Shown here piece by piece: positions 24,337-36,994 of a stretch of DNA of 64,000 bases (position 1 is the first letter of the stretch; the number at the start of each line of letters is the position of its first letter). The position numbers and the translations under genes were made by a program. The notes beneath the pieces are model-generated. The model had not been told where the DNA came from. It searched no databases and saw only the letters and a list, made by a program, of their open reading frames with translations. Location: contig NZ_CABJCG010000001.1 of assembly GCF_902364025.1 (NCBI RefSeq), positions 806,001 to 870,000 on the forward strand. Direction: 5' to 3'. Source of the DNA: Enterocloster lavalensis (GTDB lineage: Bacteria > Bacillota > Clostridia > Lachnospirales > Lachnospiraceae).

Positions 24337-25677
24337 TTACGCTCCCATGGCAATCAGTCCCACCACAATCGACAGCGTGAACTGAATGGCCAGCATTAGC
24401 AACAGCTTGGGGAAGCAGAATCGGAACACATCCTTAATATCGCGGCCCAGCATTCCGCAGGCGAGGTGGTTTACTGCGGATACCGGAGTAATAAAACCGA
24501 ATGCATTCTGTGTGATTTGCAGGGTAGCAATGGTGGAAAGCGTCGAAACGCCCATGGTAGTTCCAACCTCAAGAAGCAGCGGGCTGAAGCCATAATAGTA
24601 CGCCTGGGAACCCAGGGCAATGCTCATAGGAGTACAGATCACCGCCAGCAGTACATTGTAAACTCCGTGCATACTGTCCGGTATCAGGGATACGATAAAG
24701 CCAGCCATCTCCGTCAGCATGCCGCTTCCGCTCATGACGCCCACGAACACGCCTGCACACATCATAACGGCCGCGATGGGATAGCAGTTTCCTGCACAGA
24801 GCTTGACTACATCCTGTTTTGCCTTGTTTCCCTTGTAGTTGATCAGAAGCGCGATCATAAATGCGATCATGAACACGAAATAGGCGCGCACAATGTCCAA
24901 AAATACCACCGTAATCGTAACCAGTGTTAAAATCAGGTTAGCCCAATACTTAAGGTCCATTTTAACCACCTGAAGCTCGGTTCCCTTGCGTCCCACCTCC
25001 AGAAGCGCGCGGTACTCATCGTCCTGAACCCGTTTGGACTCATCCGACATTTTTGCGATGCGTTTCTTCTCCATCTTGCTGTAAACCAACACGATCATAA
25101 TGATGTTGACGCCCCAGCCAATCGCAATAACCGGAACAATCTGCTGAAAGAGCACCCCTGCGTCAATGCCGGAGACGGCAGACAGTCCAATGATTCCCCC
25201 GCCCATTGGAAGCAGATTCATCATCGCCACCGCCATACCGATCATCAGAAACATCCACTCCACACGAATATGAAATTTTCGGTACAGCGGAAGCATCATC
25301 GGGATCGTCAGAAGAATTGTGCTGGTCGTTCCTGTGTCAAAATGTCCCACGGTAGCGATCAGGTATGTAATTAAAAAGATAATCGTGACATTTCCCGCGT
25401 ATTTGGATAAAAACCGGACCAGCGGATCAAATACACCAATGGATGTCATGATGGTAAAAAACGCGGTTGCAAACATCGCCATTCCCACGCTGTTAATAAC
25501 TGTTTTTACGCCGTCTCCCACAAAGGTGCTGATATCCGGAAGCGAAAATCCCGCCAGCAGCGCTCCAATAAACGACACAAGCACAAATGCAACCATTGGC
25601 ACTGTTTTACCACTTAATAATAAGGCGATTAGAATAATGACCATTGCAAAGCCTATTGCAACTAAAGTAGTGTTCAT
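24337..25677 (-). CDS. CitMHS-like tricarboxylate transporter
   Basis: The 446-residue transporter has about 11-12 membrane helices. GVFDPLVRFLSKYAG, GHFDTGTTSTILLTIPMMLPLYRK and the helix pattern suggest the citrate-metal:H+ symporter (CitMHS) group of the ion transporter superfamily. It should import an organic acid, probably a di- or tricarboxylate. It is the first gene of the operon, divergent from a LysR regulator. The ATG at 25677 has GGAGG at good spacing; the upstream in-frame TTG is part of that ribosome site. Confidence 0.8.
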   Translation of the reverse strand: MNTTLVAIGFAMVIILIALLLSGKTVPMVAFVLVSFIGALLAGFSLPDISTFVGDGVKTVINSVGMAMFATAFFTIMTSIGVFDPLVRFLSKYAGNVTIIFLITYLIATVGHFDTGTTSTILLTIPMMLPLYRKFHIRVEWMFLMIGMAVAMMNLLPMGGGIIGLSAVSGIDAGVLFQQIVPVIAIGWGVNIIMIVLVYSKMEKKRIAKMSDESKRVQDDEYRALLEVGRKGTELQVVKMDLKYWANLILTLVTITVVFLDIVRAYFVFMIAFMIALLINYKGNKAKQDVVKLCAGNCYPIAAVMMCAGVFVGVMSGSGMLTEMAGFIVSLIPDSMHGVYNVLLAVICTPMSIALGSQAYYYGFSPLLLEVGTTMGVSTLSTIATLQITQNAFGFITPVSAVNHLACGMLGRDIKDVFRFCFPKLLLMLAIQFTLSIVVGLIAMGA

Positions 25678-25866
25678 ACCGAACTCCCTCCTCAATCGTT
25701 AATGTACTAGAATCTGTTTCCCCGTAAAGATGAATATGCGTTATGACATTTTTAACAATAAGCTTGCAAACTTGTTAGTTTTATTATACACTATTGATAA
25801 TTTAAAGAAAGTTATGTATTTTTGTGAAAACCACAAATTTTCTTATAGTATAAAGGAGAGTATTTT
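25678..25866. promoter_or_regulatory. Divergent LysR/operon promoter region
   Basis: This AT-rich interval separates the LysR gene and the transporter gene. On the minus strand a TATAAT box is complementary to positions 25785-25790; its -35 is poor, as is common for activator-dependent promoters. The inverted repeat TTTGTG-N5-CACAAA (25821-25837) has the size of a LysR T-N11-A site and lies about 30 nt before the lysR ATG. A second possible operator was not resolved by eye. Confidence 0.5.
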
Positions 25867-26856
25867 ATGGAGCTGGAGAGCCTTAACTACTTTATGGAAA
25901 CCGCTAAATCCCTCAGCATTACCGAGACATCGGAGCGGCTGTTCATCAGCCAGCAGACCCTGAGCAACCATATCCGCCGTGTTGAGGATTACTATGGCGC
26001 GCGCCTGTTTAACCGACAGCCACGCCTGCAGCTGACCGCCGCAGGGCAGGAAGTCTTAAAGTATGCGGAAGCTATCTTTTCCGATGAAAAAAGGCTTTTT
26101 GCGGTTCTGGCTGACCTTGGCAACAGCGATTCCGGCCTGATCACCATCGGGGTAACCTCCCCCCGCTGCAATGCGTATCTGCCCCAGGTGCTGGAGAAAT
26201 ATAATGCGCTTTACCCCAAAGTATTGGTCAGCACCATTGAAAGTACCAACAACGAGCTGGAGCGCCTGGTTCAGAAAAATCAGCTGGATTTTGCCGTTGG
26301 CGCCTATATCGAGGGGACTTATCCCAATATACAGTCCCATTCCACTCACGAGGATCCGATCTACTTCTGCGTTTCCGACAGGCTTTTATACAAATATTAC
26401 ACGCCGGACGAGGCAAAGTTCCTGAAGGAAAACTCGCTCAAAGGCGCCGATGTGTCCAATTTCAGCCGCATCCCCTTCATGATCCCCACCATACAGAACC
26501 GCCTGGGCGAACGGGTTATGCAATGCTTTCAAGCCGCCCGCTGTACCCCTGACATCCACTATACATCCAAGCACACCACCATGATTATTCCTCTGTGCAA
26601 CCGCGGATTGGCCGCCGGATTCACATCCCACATGAACCTCTGCAACTGGCTGCCTCAATTAGCGGAAGACGTAAACGTCTTCCCCCTTTGTCAGAACGGG
26701 ACGCCGGTCACCACCTCGATCACGCTGATCTATCATAAGCAGCGATACTTAAACCACTTCGTAAAGGCTTTTATCCAGCTTACCGTGGAAGCGTTGGACA
26801 CGCTGGAGCATCAGGATCTGAGCCGCCTTTCTATGTCTCCTCCACAGCAGGGATAA
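25867..26856 (+). CDS. LysR-family transcription regulator
   Basis: The 329-residue protein has an N-terminal LysR helix-turn-helix (residues 1-60, MELESLNYFMETAKSLSITE then FISQQTLSNHIRRVE) and a periplasmic-binding-type effector domain. It has an AAGGAG ribosome site. Divergent orientation to the eight-gene operon is the standard arrangement for a LysR activator whose inducer is the pathway substrate or an intermediate, here probably an organic acid (inference). Confidence 0.9.
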   Translation: MELESLNYFMETAKSLSITETSERLFISQQTLSNHIRRVEDYYGARLFNRQPRLQLTAAGQEVLKYAEAIFSDEKRLFAVLADLGNSDSGLITIGVTSPRCNAYLPQVLEKYNALYPKVLVSTIESTNNELERLVQKNQLDFAVGAYIEGTYPNIQSHSTHEDPIYFCVSDRLLYKYYTPDEAKFLKENSLKGADVSNFSRIPFMIPTIQNRLGERVMQCFQAARCTPDIHYTSKHTTMIIPLCNRGLAAGFTSHMNLCNWLPQLAEDVNVFPLCQNGTPVTTSITLIYHKQRYLNHFVKAFIQLTVEALDTLEHQDLSRLSMSPPQQG

Positions 26857-26873
26857 GATGTTTCATAGCAGCC

Positions 26874-26921
26874 AAAAAAGGGATCGCGGCTAATACCAGG
26901 TATTAGCTCGCAATCCCTTTT
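26874..26921. terminator. Bidirectional terminator between lysR and lysS
   Basis: A long hairpin: AAAAGGGAT..GCGGCTAATACC on the left pairs with GGTATTAGCTCGC.ATCCCTTTT on the right around a single A at 26898. Runs of A on the left and T on the right make it active on both strands, ending the plus-strand LysR transcript and the minus-strand greA-lysS transcript. Confidence 0.85.
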
Positions 26922-26976
26922 ACTGAATATCTTTTAAATTTCCGTATCTATTTTGCAGATGTTTTCCCGCAGTCCC

Positions 26977-28902
26977 TTAGTACAACTTCGCCCCCGCCGG
27001 AATCCTATCATCCACCATCAAAAGGTTCAGCCCTTCTCTCCCATCTACCTCATGCACCGCGGAGATCAGCATCCCGCAGGAATCGATCCCCATCATCTTG
27101 CGCGGAGGCAGGTTGACGATGGCGATGGCGGTTTTTCCGATCAGCTCTTCCGGCTCATAATACTCGTGGATGCCGCTTAAGATCGTGCGGTCCGTGCCGG
27201 AGCCGTCGTCCAGGGTGAACTGAAGCAGCTTTTTGCTCTTAGGAACGGCCACACAGTCCTTGATCTTCACCGCCCGGTAATCGGACTTGCTGAAGGTGTC
27301 GAAATCCACCTGCTCCTCAAAAAGCGGCTCAATCTTGACCTTGGAGAAGTCGATGGGTTCCGGAGTCTTGACGGCAGCTTCCGGGGCGGCCTTCTCAGCC
27401 TTCTTGGGCGCGTCGGACCCGCCCAGAGTCTTCATGGTCGGGAACAACAGCACGTCGCGGATGGCCGCGGAGTCGGTCAGCAGCATCACCATGCGGTCGA
27501 TGCCGTAGCCGATGCCTCCCGTGGGCGGCATGCCGATCTCCAGCGCGTTTAAGAAGTCCTCGTCCGTGTGGTTGGCCTCCTCGTCGCCCTGGGCCAAAAG
27601 CTCCTCCTGGGCCCGGAAACGCTCCCTCTGGTCGATGGGATCGTTGATCTCGGAGTAGGCGTTGGCCATCTCCCAGCCGTTCATAAAGAACTCAAAGCGC
27701 TCTACAAAGTCGGGGTTGCCCGGCTTTTTCTTGGTCAGCGGGGAAATCTCCACCGGGTGGTCCAGCACAAAGGTGGGCTGGATCAGGTGCTCCTCGGCGA
27801 ATTCCTCGAAGAACAGGCTTAAGATATCGCCCTTCTTGTGGCGCGGCTCGAACTCCACGCCCTTCTCCTTGGCAATGGCTCTGGCCTCCTCCAGGGTCTT
27901 AATCTGGTCGAAGTCCACGCCCGCGTACTTCTTCACCGCGTCCACCATGGTGATGCGCTCAAAGGGCTTGGACAGATCCATCTCCACACCCTTGTAGGTG
28001 ATGGTGGTGGTGCCCAGTACCTCCTGGGCCACGTAGCGGTACAGGTTCTCGGTCAGCTCCATCATACCGTTGTAGTCCGTGTAGGCCTGGTACAGCTCCA
28101 TCAGGGTGAACTCCGGGTTGTGGCGGGTGTCAAGGCCCTCGTTGCGGAACACGCGGCCGATCTCGTACACGCGCTCCAGTCCGCCCACGATCAGGCGCTT
28201 CAAGTACAGCTCCAGGGAGATGCGAAGCTTTAAGTCCTCGTCCAGGGCGTTAAAATGAGTCTCAAAGGGTCTGGCGGCAGCTCCGCCGGCGTTGGACACC
28301 AGCATGGGGGTCTCCACCTCCATGAAGTTCTGGCTGCTCAGATACTTGCGGATAGCCGCGATAATCTTCGAGCGCTTCACAAAGGTGTCCTTCACCTCGG
28401 CGTTCATGATCAGGTCCACATAGCGCTGGCGATAGCGCATATCCGTGTCCGTCAGGCCGTGGAACTTCTCAGGAAGCACCTGCAGGCTCTTGGAGAGCAG
28501 GGTCAGCTCCGTGGCATGGATGGAGATCTCGCCGGCCTTAGTGGTGAACACGGTGCCCTTCACGCCGATGATATCGCCGATATCCATCTTCTTGAAGCCC
28601 TTGTACTCCTCCTCGCCGATGTTGTCCCGGGCCACGTAAATCTGGATGCTGCCCTTCAAATCCTGTACGTTGCAGAAAGAAGCCTTACCCATCACACGTT
28701 TGAACATCATGCGGCCGGCGACGGACACTTCCTTCCCCTCCCACTCCTCATAATGCTCCTTGACGTCCGTGCTGTGTGCGGTAACGTCGTACTTCGTGAT
28801 CTCAAACGGGTCCCGGCCCGCTGCCTGAAGCTCCGCCAGCTTCTCCCGGCGGACCTTTAAAACGTGATTTAAATCTTCTACCTGCCTCTGCTGCTCTGCC
28901 AC
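26977..28902 (-). CDS. lysS: Lysyl-tRNA synthetase, class II, with C-terminal tRNA-binding domain
   Basis: Class II LysRS of 641 residues: an N-terminal OB-fold anticodon-binding domain, a catalytic core with motif 2 ([19 protein letters not shown]) and motif 3 ([13 protein letters not shown]), then a linker rich in Ala/Lys/Pro (about residues 495-520) and a C-terminal EMAP-II/Trbp111-like domain of about 110 residues ([17 protein letters not shown].., ending GAKLY). The extra domain is found in several Clostridial LysRS and aids tRNA binding. The start is GTG at 28902, with GGAG 8 nt upstream. It lies 67 nt after greA. Confidence 0.96.
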   Translation of the reverse strand: MAEQQRQVEDLNHVLKVRREKLAELQAAGRDPFEITKYDVTAHSTDVKEHYEEWEGKEVSVAGRMMFKRVMGKASFCNVQDLKGSIQIYVARDNIGEEEYKGFKKMDIGDIIGVKGTVFTTKAGEISIHATELTLLSKSLQVLPEKFHGLTDTDMRYRQRYVDLIMNAEVKDTFVKRSKIIAAIRKYLSSQNFMEVETPMLVSNAGGAAARPFETHFNALDEDLKLRISLELYLKRLIVGGLERVYEIGRVFRNEGLDTRHNPEFTLMELYQAYTDYNGMMELTENLYRYVAQEVLGTTTITYKGVEMDLSKPFERITMVDAVKKYAGVDFDQIKTLEEARAIAKEKGVEFEPRHKKGDILSLFFEEFAEEHLIQPTFVLDHPVEISPLTKKKPGNPDFVERFEFFMNGWEMANAYSEINDPIDQRERFRAQEELLAQGDEEANHTDEDFLNALEIGMPPTGGIGYGIDRMVMLLTDSAAIRDVLLFPTMKTLGGSDAPKKAEKAAPEAAVKTPEPIDFSKVKIEPLFEEQVDFDTFSKSDYRAVKIKDCVAVPKSKKLLQFTLDDGSGTDRTILSGIHEYYEPEELIGKTAIAIVNLPPRKMMGIDSCGMLISAVHEVDGREGLNLLMVDDRIPAGAKLY

Positions 28903-28969
28903 TTTTTACACTCCTTTGTGATAATATAAAAGATGAGGCGGTACGGTTCACCCTGTGAACCGCAACCGC

Positions 28970-29452
28970 TTAAGATACTCTCTGAATGTTCAATACCTTG
29001 TACTGGATGGTGCCCGCCTGGGTCTCCACGTCCACGGTCTCGCCCACGCCCTTGCCCAGCAGCGCGTGGCCCACGGGGGACTCATTGCTGATCTTGTTCT
29101 GAAGGCTGTTGGCCTCGGTGGAACCCACGATGAAATACTCCATCTCCTCGTCAAACTCCACGTCCAGCAGCTTCACCTTGCAGCCGATGTTGATCTTGTC
29201 GGTGTCGATCTCGTCCTCAACCACCACCTCGGCGTTCTTAAGGAGCTTCTCCAGCTCCTCGATGCGCAGCTCGATATCGCGCTGCTCATCCTTGGCAGCG
29301 TCGTACTCGGCGTTCTCGGACAAGTCGCCCTGCTCTCTGGCCTCTTTAATCTTCTGTGCAACCTCTTTGCGCTTTACCACCTTGAGGGTCTGTAACTCGT
29401 CCTCGTACTGCTTCAAACCTGCATATGTCAAAATATGTTTCTTATCCGCCAT
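28970..29452 (-). CDS. greA: Transcription elongation factor GreA
   Basis: The 160-residue GreA rescues backtracked RNA polymerase by stimulating RNA cleavage. It has an N-terminal coiled-coil (YEDELQTLKVVKRKEVAQKIKEAREQGDLSENAEYDAAKDEQ) with the tip acidic residues in GDLSENAEYD, and a C-terminal FKBP-like domain (SPVGHALLGKGVGETVDVET). The length is normal. It is transcribed with lysS from a consensus promoter about 120 nt upstream. Confidence 0.96.
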   Translation of the reverse strand: MADKKHILTYAGLKQYEDELQTLKVVKRKEVAQKIKEAREQGDLSENAEYDAAKDEQRDIELRIEELEKLLKNAEVVVEDEIDTDKINIGCKVKLLDVEFDEEMEYFIVGSTEANSLQNKISNESPVGHALLGKGVGETVDVETQAGTIQYKVLNIQRVS

Positions 29453-29569
29453 AATCCCTTAATTCCTTCCTTCTTCCTTTTTATTCCGGCCGCAGAGCGG
29501 CAGGCCCTGCGCGCCTCATCCGGAAATTTCTTAACCTCCGGATTATTTTCATGTTCGTACATTCAGTGT

Positions 29570-29598
29570 ATTATATAAGAAAAAAACCGCATTGTCAA
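29570..29598 (-). promoter_or_regulatory. Consensus promoter of greA-lysS
   Basis: On the minus strand TTGACA (29593-29598), a 17-nt spacer and TATAAT (29570-29575): a perfect match to the vegetative sigma consensus. It starts transcription near 29563, giving a leader of about 110 nt before greA, in which I see no terminator or riboswitch. Confidence 0.85.
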
Positions 29599-29622
29599 GC
29601 CGTTTTCTCAGGGCAAAACCGT

Positions 29623-30582
29623 TCAAAAACGCCGGTCCAGCAGGTCGGTTAACCCCTCCATGGTCTCCACGCTGTTGATCTCCCGCCGTATGGACGCGGA
29701 GTGGGCAAGACCGGAGGTGTACCAGGCCATATGGCTTCGCATCTCCCTCATAGCCACCCGCTCGCCCTTGTAGTCCGCCAGCATGCGGCTGTGGCGCAGA
29801 ATCATTTCCCGGATCTCCTGCACCGAGGGACCGGGAAGCACTTCCCCGGTTTCCAGATAATGGTTAATCCGGTGAAAAATCCAGGGATTACCCTTGGCTC
29901 CCCGGGCCACCATGATGCCGTCGCAGCCGGTTTCCTCCAGAAGCTTTCCGGCATCCTCCGGCGTAAACACGTCGCCGTTTCCGATCACCGGAATCTTCAC
30001 CGCCTCCTTCACCCGGCGGATGATGTCCCAGTCCGCCTTTCCGGAGTAATACTGCTCTCTGGTGCGCCCATGCACGGCTACCGCGGCCACGCCGCAGCTC
30101 TCCGCCATTTTGGCGAACTCCACCGCGTTTACGCTCTCATCGTTAAAGCCCTTGCGGAACTTCACCGTCACCGGCTTCTTCACCGCCCGCACCATGGCGG
30201 ATAGCACCGCCTCAGCCCGTTTGGGGTCCCTCATCAGCGCCGAACCCTCCCCGTTGTTCACGATCTTGGGCACCGGGCAGCCCATGTTCACGTCGATCAC
30301 GTCGTAAGGGCCGTCCTCGATCTGAGCCGCGATCTCCGCCATGATTTCCGGGTCCGAGCCGAACAGCTGCACCGCCGCGGGCCGTTCCTCGGGCCGCACG
30401 GTCAGCAGCTCCCTGGTATTTTTGTTCTTATATAAAATGGCCTTGGCGCTGACCATCTCCGTCACCACCATGCCGCAGCCCTGCTCCCGGCAGAGCAAAC
30501 GAAATGGCAGGTCGGTTACACCTGCCATCGGCGCCAGGATGACGTTGTTGTCCAGCGTCACCGTTCCGATCTTAAGTCTCAT
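29623..30582 (-). CDS. dusB: tRNA-dihydrouridine synthase
   Basis: The 319-residue FMN enzyme reduces uridines in the D-loop of tRNA. The Dus family signatures are present: APMAGVTDLPFRLLCREQG at the N-terminus, DVNMGCPVPKIVNNGEGSALM with the catalytic cysteine, KFRKGF, and VAVHGRTREQYYSG. The closest type is DusB. Its ATG overlaps the stop of the preceding small gene by 4 nt; the ribosome site is probably the GGAGG 10 nt upstream rather than the one touching the ATG. Confidence 0.94.
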   Translation of the reverse strand: MRLKIGTVTLDNNVILAPMAGVTDLPFRLLCREQGCGMVVTEMVSAKAILYKNKNTRELLTVRPEERPAAVQLFGSDPEIMAEIAAQIEDGPYDVIDVNMGCPVPKIVNNGEGSALMRDPKRAEAVLSAMVRAVKKPVTVKFRKGFNDESVNAVEFAKMAESCGVAAVAVHGRTREQYYSGKADWDIIRRVKEAVKIPVIGNGDVFTPEDAGKLLEETGCDGIMVARGAKGNPWIFHRINHYLETGEVLPGPSVQEIREMILRHSRMLADYKGERVAMREMRSHMAWYTSGLAHSASIRREINSVETMEGLTDLLDRRF

Positions 30583-30932
30583 ACCTCCTGCGCCTCCGCG
30601 GTGAAATCCACGTCCTCGCCCAGGAAAAACGCACGGTAGTACAGTTCCAGCGATTCCAGCAGTTCCCGTTTCTCCTCCTGGTACTGCTTGATCTTGAGCA
30701 CGCTTCCGATCTCGTCGAAGAGGTAGTCCTCTTCCGGCGCCGTGACCTTAAACTCCAGGTTCCCGTCCGGCTCAAACTCCAGGGTCAGAATTCCGCCCAC
30801 GTCCTCAGTGTAGAGCACGCACATAACCTGCAGTTCCCGCTTTACCGACTCCGGAAGGGAGTCGAAATCCTGGTTAAAATAGTATTTCTGCTCGTAGGAA
30901 TTGGCCCCGCAGAGCACTGTGTTTTCTTCCAT
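30579..30932 (-). CDS. Small acidic conserved protein of unknown function
   Basis: The 117-residue acidic protein has no membrane segment or signal (MEENTVLCGANSYEQKYYFN...). It looks like a protein conserved among Lachnospiraceae next to dusB (possibly the family listed as DUF6145, from memory). It is translationally coupled to dusB by a 4-nt overlap, which hints at a role near tRNA modification or merely shared expression. The ribosome site is weak. Confidence 0.65.
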   Translation of the reverse strand: MEENTVLCGANSYEQKYYFNQDFDSLPESVKRELQVMCVLYTEDVGGILTLEFEPDGNLEFKVTAPEEDYLFDEIGSVLKIKQYQEEKRELLESLELYYRAFFLGEDVDFTAEAQEV

Positions 30933-30958
30933 ATATATTTAACCGCCTTCATGCTTCA

Positions 30959-30987
30959 AAAGTCCGCGGCCAGCGGCTGCGGACTTT
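30959..30987 (-). terminator. Terminator after pfkA
   Basis: On the minus strand AAAGTCCGCAGCC (30975-30987) pairs with GGCCGCGGACTTT (30959-30971) with one mismatch and a three-base loop, followed by TTTTG-type sequence. It lies about 28 nt after the pfkA stop. Confidence 0.7.
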
Positions 30988-31014
30988 ATGGTGTTTGATT
31001 GACGCCGGTGGCTT

Positions 31015-31989
31015 CTAACGCACCAGCAGCTTTGCAACCTCGTACTGCTCTTCCGGGATGTCCTTGACCATGTTGAGGGCCTCCTGGATATCGTAATCCA
31101 CGAACTCGCCGTGCTTGTATGCCACCAGGCGGTTGCTCTTGCCCTCGCTGAGAAGGATTGCCGCCCGCGCGCCCATGATGGAGGCGTACACGCGGTCCTT
31201 ACAGGTGGGGGTGCCGCCCCGCTGCATGTGGCCCAGGATCGTGGCTCTGGTCTCAATGCCCGTGGCCGCCTCGATGCGCTTGGCCATGGAGCTGGAGTGG
31301 CCGATGCCCTCGGCGTTCACAATGATGTTGTGCTTCTTGCCGCGCTTGCGGTTCTCAATGATCCGGTTGATCAGCGCCTGCTCGTCGCCGTCGTAGCGCT
31401 CCGGCAGCAGAATGTCCTCCGCTCCGTTGGCGATACCGCACCACATGGCGATGTAACCGGCGTTGCGGCCCATAACCTCCACGATGCTGCACCGCTCGTG
31501 GGAGGTGGAGGTGTCGCGGATCTTGTCGATGGCTTCCATGGCCGTGTTCACCGCGGTGTCAAATCCGATGGTGTAGTCCGTACAGGCGATGTCCAAATCG
31601 ATGGTGCCCGGCAGCCCGATGGTGTTGATCCCCAGGGCCGAGAGCTTGCCCGCGCCGCGGAAGGAACCGTCGCCGCCGATCACAACCATGCCGTCGATGC
31701 CGTGCTTGCGGCAGATCTCCGCGCCCTTCTGCTGGCCTTCCGCCGTGGTAAATTCCTTGCATCTGGCGGTATAGAGAATGGTGCCGCCGCGGTTGATGAT
31801 ATCGGAAACGCTGGTGCTGTCCATATCCACGATTTCCTCTTCCAGCAGGCCCGCATAGCCTCTCATAATTCCCTTTACCTTAAGACCCTTGCTGATCGCC
31901 ACTCTCACCACCGAGCGGATGGCTGCGTTCATTCCCGGCGCATCCCCGCCGCTTGTGAGTATACCGATGGTCTTTACTGCCTTTGCCAT
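31015..31989 (-). CDS. pfkA: ATP-dependent 6-phosphofructokinase
   Basis: The 324-residue enzyme phosphorylates fructose 6-phosphate in glycolysis. It has the ATP-site motif TSGGDAPGMNAAIR, the active-site GGDGSFRGA, and PGTIDLDIACTDYTIGFDTA, where the catalytic Asp lies in TIDLD. Gly in the GGDGS motif is in the ATP-type context. It has an AAAGGAGG ribosome site and follows dnaE by 92 nt on the same strand, a gene order seen in other Lachnospiraceae. Confidence 0.96.
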   Translation of the reverse strand: MAKAVKTIGILTSGGDAPGMNAAIRSVVRVAISKGLKVKGIMRGYAGLLEEEIVDMDSTSVSDIINRGGTILYTARCKEFTTAEGQQKGAEICRKHGIDGMVVIGGDGSFRGAGKLSALGINTIGLPGTIDLDIACTDYTIGFDTAVNTAMEAIDKIRDTSTSHERCSIVEVMGRNAGYIAMWCGIANGAEDILLPERYDGDEQALINRIIENRKRGKKHNIIVNAEGIGHSSSMAKRIEAATGIETRATILGHMQRGGTPTCKDRVYASIMGARAAILLSEGKSNRLVAYKHGEFVDYDIQEALNMVKDIPEEQYEVAKLLVR

Positions 31990-32081
31990 AGCAATTTACC
32001 TCCTTTGATTCTATGAGCGACAAGCGCTCCCAATGCCTTCTTGACATGAATCTTTTTTCTCATTAAATGCTCAACGCTATT

Positions 32082-35567
<3,486 letters not shown>

Positions 35568-35625
35568 TGGTCTTCTCTCCTTAGTAACTTATGAAAATAA
35601 GTCTATCATAAAACAGACAAAAAAT

Positions 35626-35653
35626 AAAGGCCCTGCCAAGCGGCACGGCCTTT
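35626..35653 (-). terminator. Terminator after the HPr-like gene
   Basis: AAAGGCC.TGCC (35626-35637) and GGCA.GGCCTTT (35642-35653) form a stem with one mismatch and a four-base loop; on the minus strand it is followed by TTTATTTTTTG. It ends the hprK-murB-whiA-HPr-like transcript before dnaE. Confidence 0.8.
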
Positions 35654-35668
35654 TACCATCTATGAGAT

Positions 35669-35923
35669 CTACTGGTTATTCAGATACTTTTCAATTTCAG
35701 ATACAGCGGCCGTCTCGTCGTTGCCGTCCGCTTCCACCAGGATGTCCATTCCTTCCATCAGTGCCAGGGTCATCATACCCATAATGCTCTTGGCATTCAC
35801 GCGCTTGGAACCCGTCTCCAGATAGATGGTGCTCTCATACTGGCTTGCAACCTGTACCAGCATGGCAACCGGCTTCGCCTCTGAACTATTCTGTCCCTCG
35901 ATTGTGATCACTTTCTTTAACAT
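35669..35923 (-). CDS. HPr-like protein without the catalytic histidine (Crh-like)
   Basis: The 84-residue HPr fold has Ser46 kept in NAKSIMGMM, so HPr kinase could phosphorylate it, but position 15, the PTS histidine, is Glu, and residue 17 is Lys instead of Arg (NSSEAKPVA). It therefore cannot carry PTS phosphate. In Bacillus, Crh (Gln15) is such a protein and works only in regulation with CcpA; Glu15 could imitate a charged state. A true HPr is at 1720-1983. The ATG at 35923 has GAGGAGG upstream. It is the last gene after whiA and has its own terminator. Confidence 0.88.
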   Translation of the reverse strand: MLKKVITIEGQNSSEAKPVAMLVQVASQYESTIYLETGSKRVNAKSIMGMMTLALMEGMDILVEADGNDETAAVSEIEKYLNNQ

Positions 35924-36003
35924 AATTATCCTCCTCATTGCTGTGAATGGGCCGGGGCACTACACGCCCCCCATTCTGATGCCTTTACTGAATGTACCCG
36001 TTC

Positions 36004-36963
36004 CTACTGTTTCACGGAACGCTCTCTCAGATCGTCCGCCAGAATTCCCAGCTTTCTGAGCCGGTGATTCACACCGGATTTGCCAACCGGCGGATTCAGC
36101 GCCTCTCCCAGTTCCTTCAGCGTCGCGTCCGGCCGTTCCAGCCGGACCAGGGCCATCTCCCGCAGATTGTCAGGAAGCCCGTCCAGACCGATCACCGCCT
36201 GGATATAGCGGATATCGTCCATCTGCTTCACCGCAGCTGACACGGTCTTGTTGATATTGGCAGTCTCACAATTCACCTGGCGGTTCACACTGTTGCGCAT
36301 CTCCTTGAGAATCCGGATGTTCTCCAGCTCCATCAGAGCCACCGGCGCCTCCATCACGTTCAGGATGTCCACGATCTGGCTGCCCTCCTTGATATAGACC
36401 ACGTAATACTTCTTACGCCGGACGATCTTCGCCTCGATATCAAAGGTGGCAATCAGCTCCCGCAGCTGCTCTGCCTTCGGCTCCGCCACGCACGCAATCT
36501 CGAAGTGGTAAAACTTTTCCGGATCACTGATCGAACCGGAAGCCAGAAATGCGCCGCGGATAAACGCCCGGCGGCAGCAGGTATTCTGCACCACTACGTT
36601 GCGCACCACCGACAGATTCTCCGAAACCTCGCCGTACTCGTTGAGCAGCTTGGCGGCCTGGAGCACCCGGATGGCATCCTCATGTTCCCGGACTGCTACA
36701 ATATATGTTCTGTTCCGCTTCAGATATGCACCTCTGCGAATCGAAACATCAGTACCTATATTAAATGTTTTTTTTAATAATGTAAAGTACTTTCTTGCAA
36801 CTGCCACATTTTCTGTGTGAATTTCAATGGAAAAATGATCCTGATCCGAAATTTTTATTTTTCCGCAGAGACTTAAGATCGCGGCGATCTCCGCGATCTG
36901 GCAGTGCCGCGCCGGGTTAACCTGGCGCGACAGCTCATCCTTAACTTTTGAGGAAAACGACAT
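36004..36963 (-). CDS. whiA: WhiA-type DNA-binding protein
   Basis: The 319-residue WhiA has an N-terminal LAGLIDADG-like domain (CQIAEIAAILSLCGKI, AFIRGAFLASGSISDPEKFYHFE) and a C-terminal helix-turn-helix (ANINKTVSAAVKQMDDIRYI.., SGVNHRLRKLGILADDLR). It affects cell division and chromosome segregation in Firmicutes. It follows murB by 31 nt. In many Firmicutes rapZ and yvcK lie between murB and whiA; neither is here. Confidence 0.94.
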   Translation of the reverse strand: MSFSSKVKDELSRQVNPARHCQIAEIAAILSLCGKIKISDQDHFSIEIHTENVAVARKYFTLLKKTFNIGTDVSIRRGAYLKRNRTYIVAVREHEDAIRVLQAAKLLNEYGEVSENLSVVRNVVVQNTCCRRAFIRGAFLASGSISDPEKFYHFEIACVAEPKAEQLRELIATFDIEAKIVRRKKYYVVYIKEGSQIVDILNVMEAPVALMELENIRILKEMRNSVNRQVNCETANINKTVSAAVKQMDDIRYIQAVIGLDGLPDNLREMALVRLERPDATLKELGEALNPPVGKSGVNHRLRKLGILADDLRERSVKQ

Positions 36964-36994
36964 TTCTTCACCTCTTTTTATCTGTGAAAAGCGC

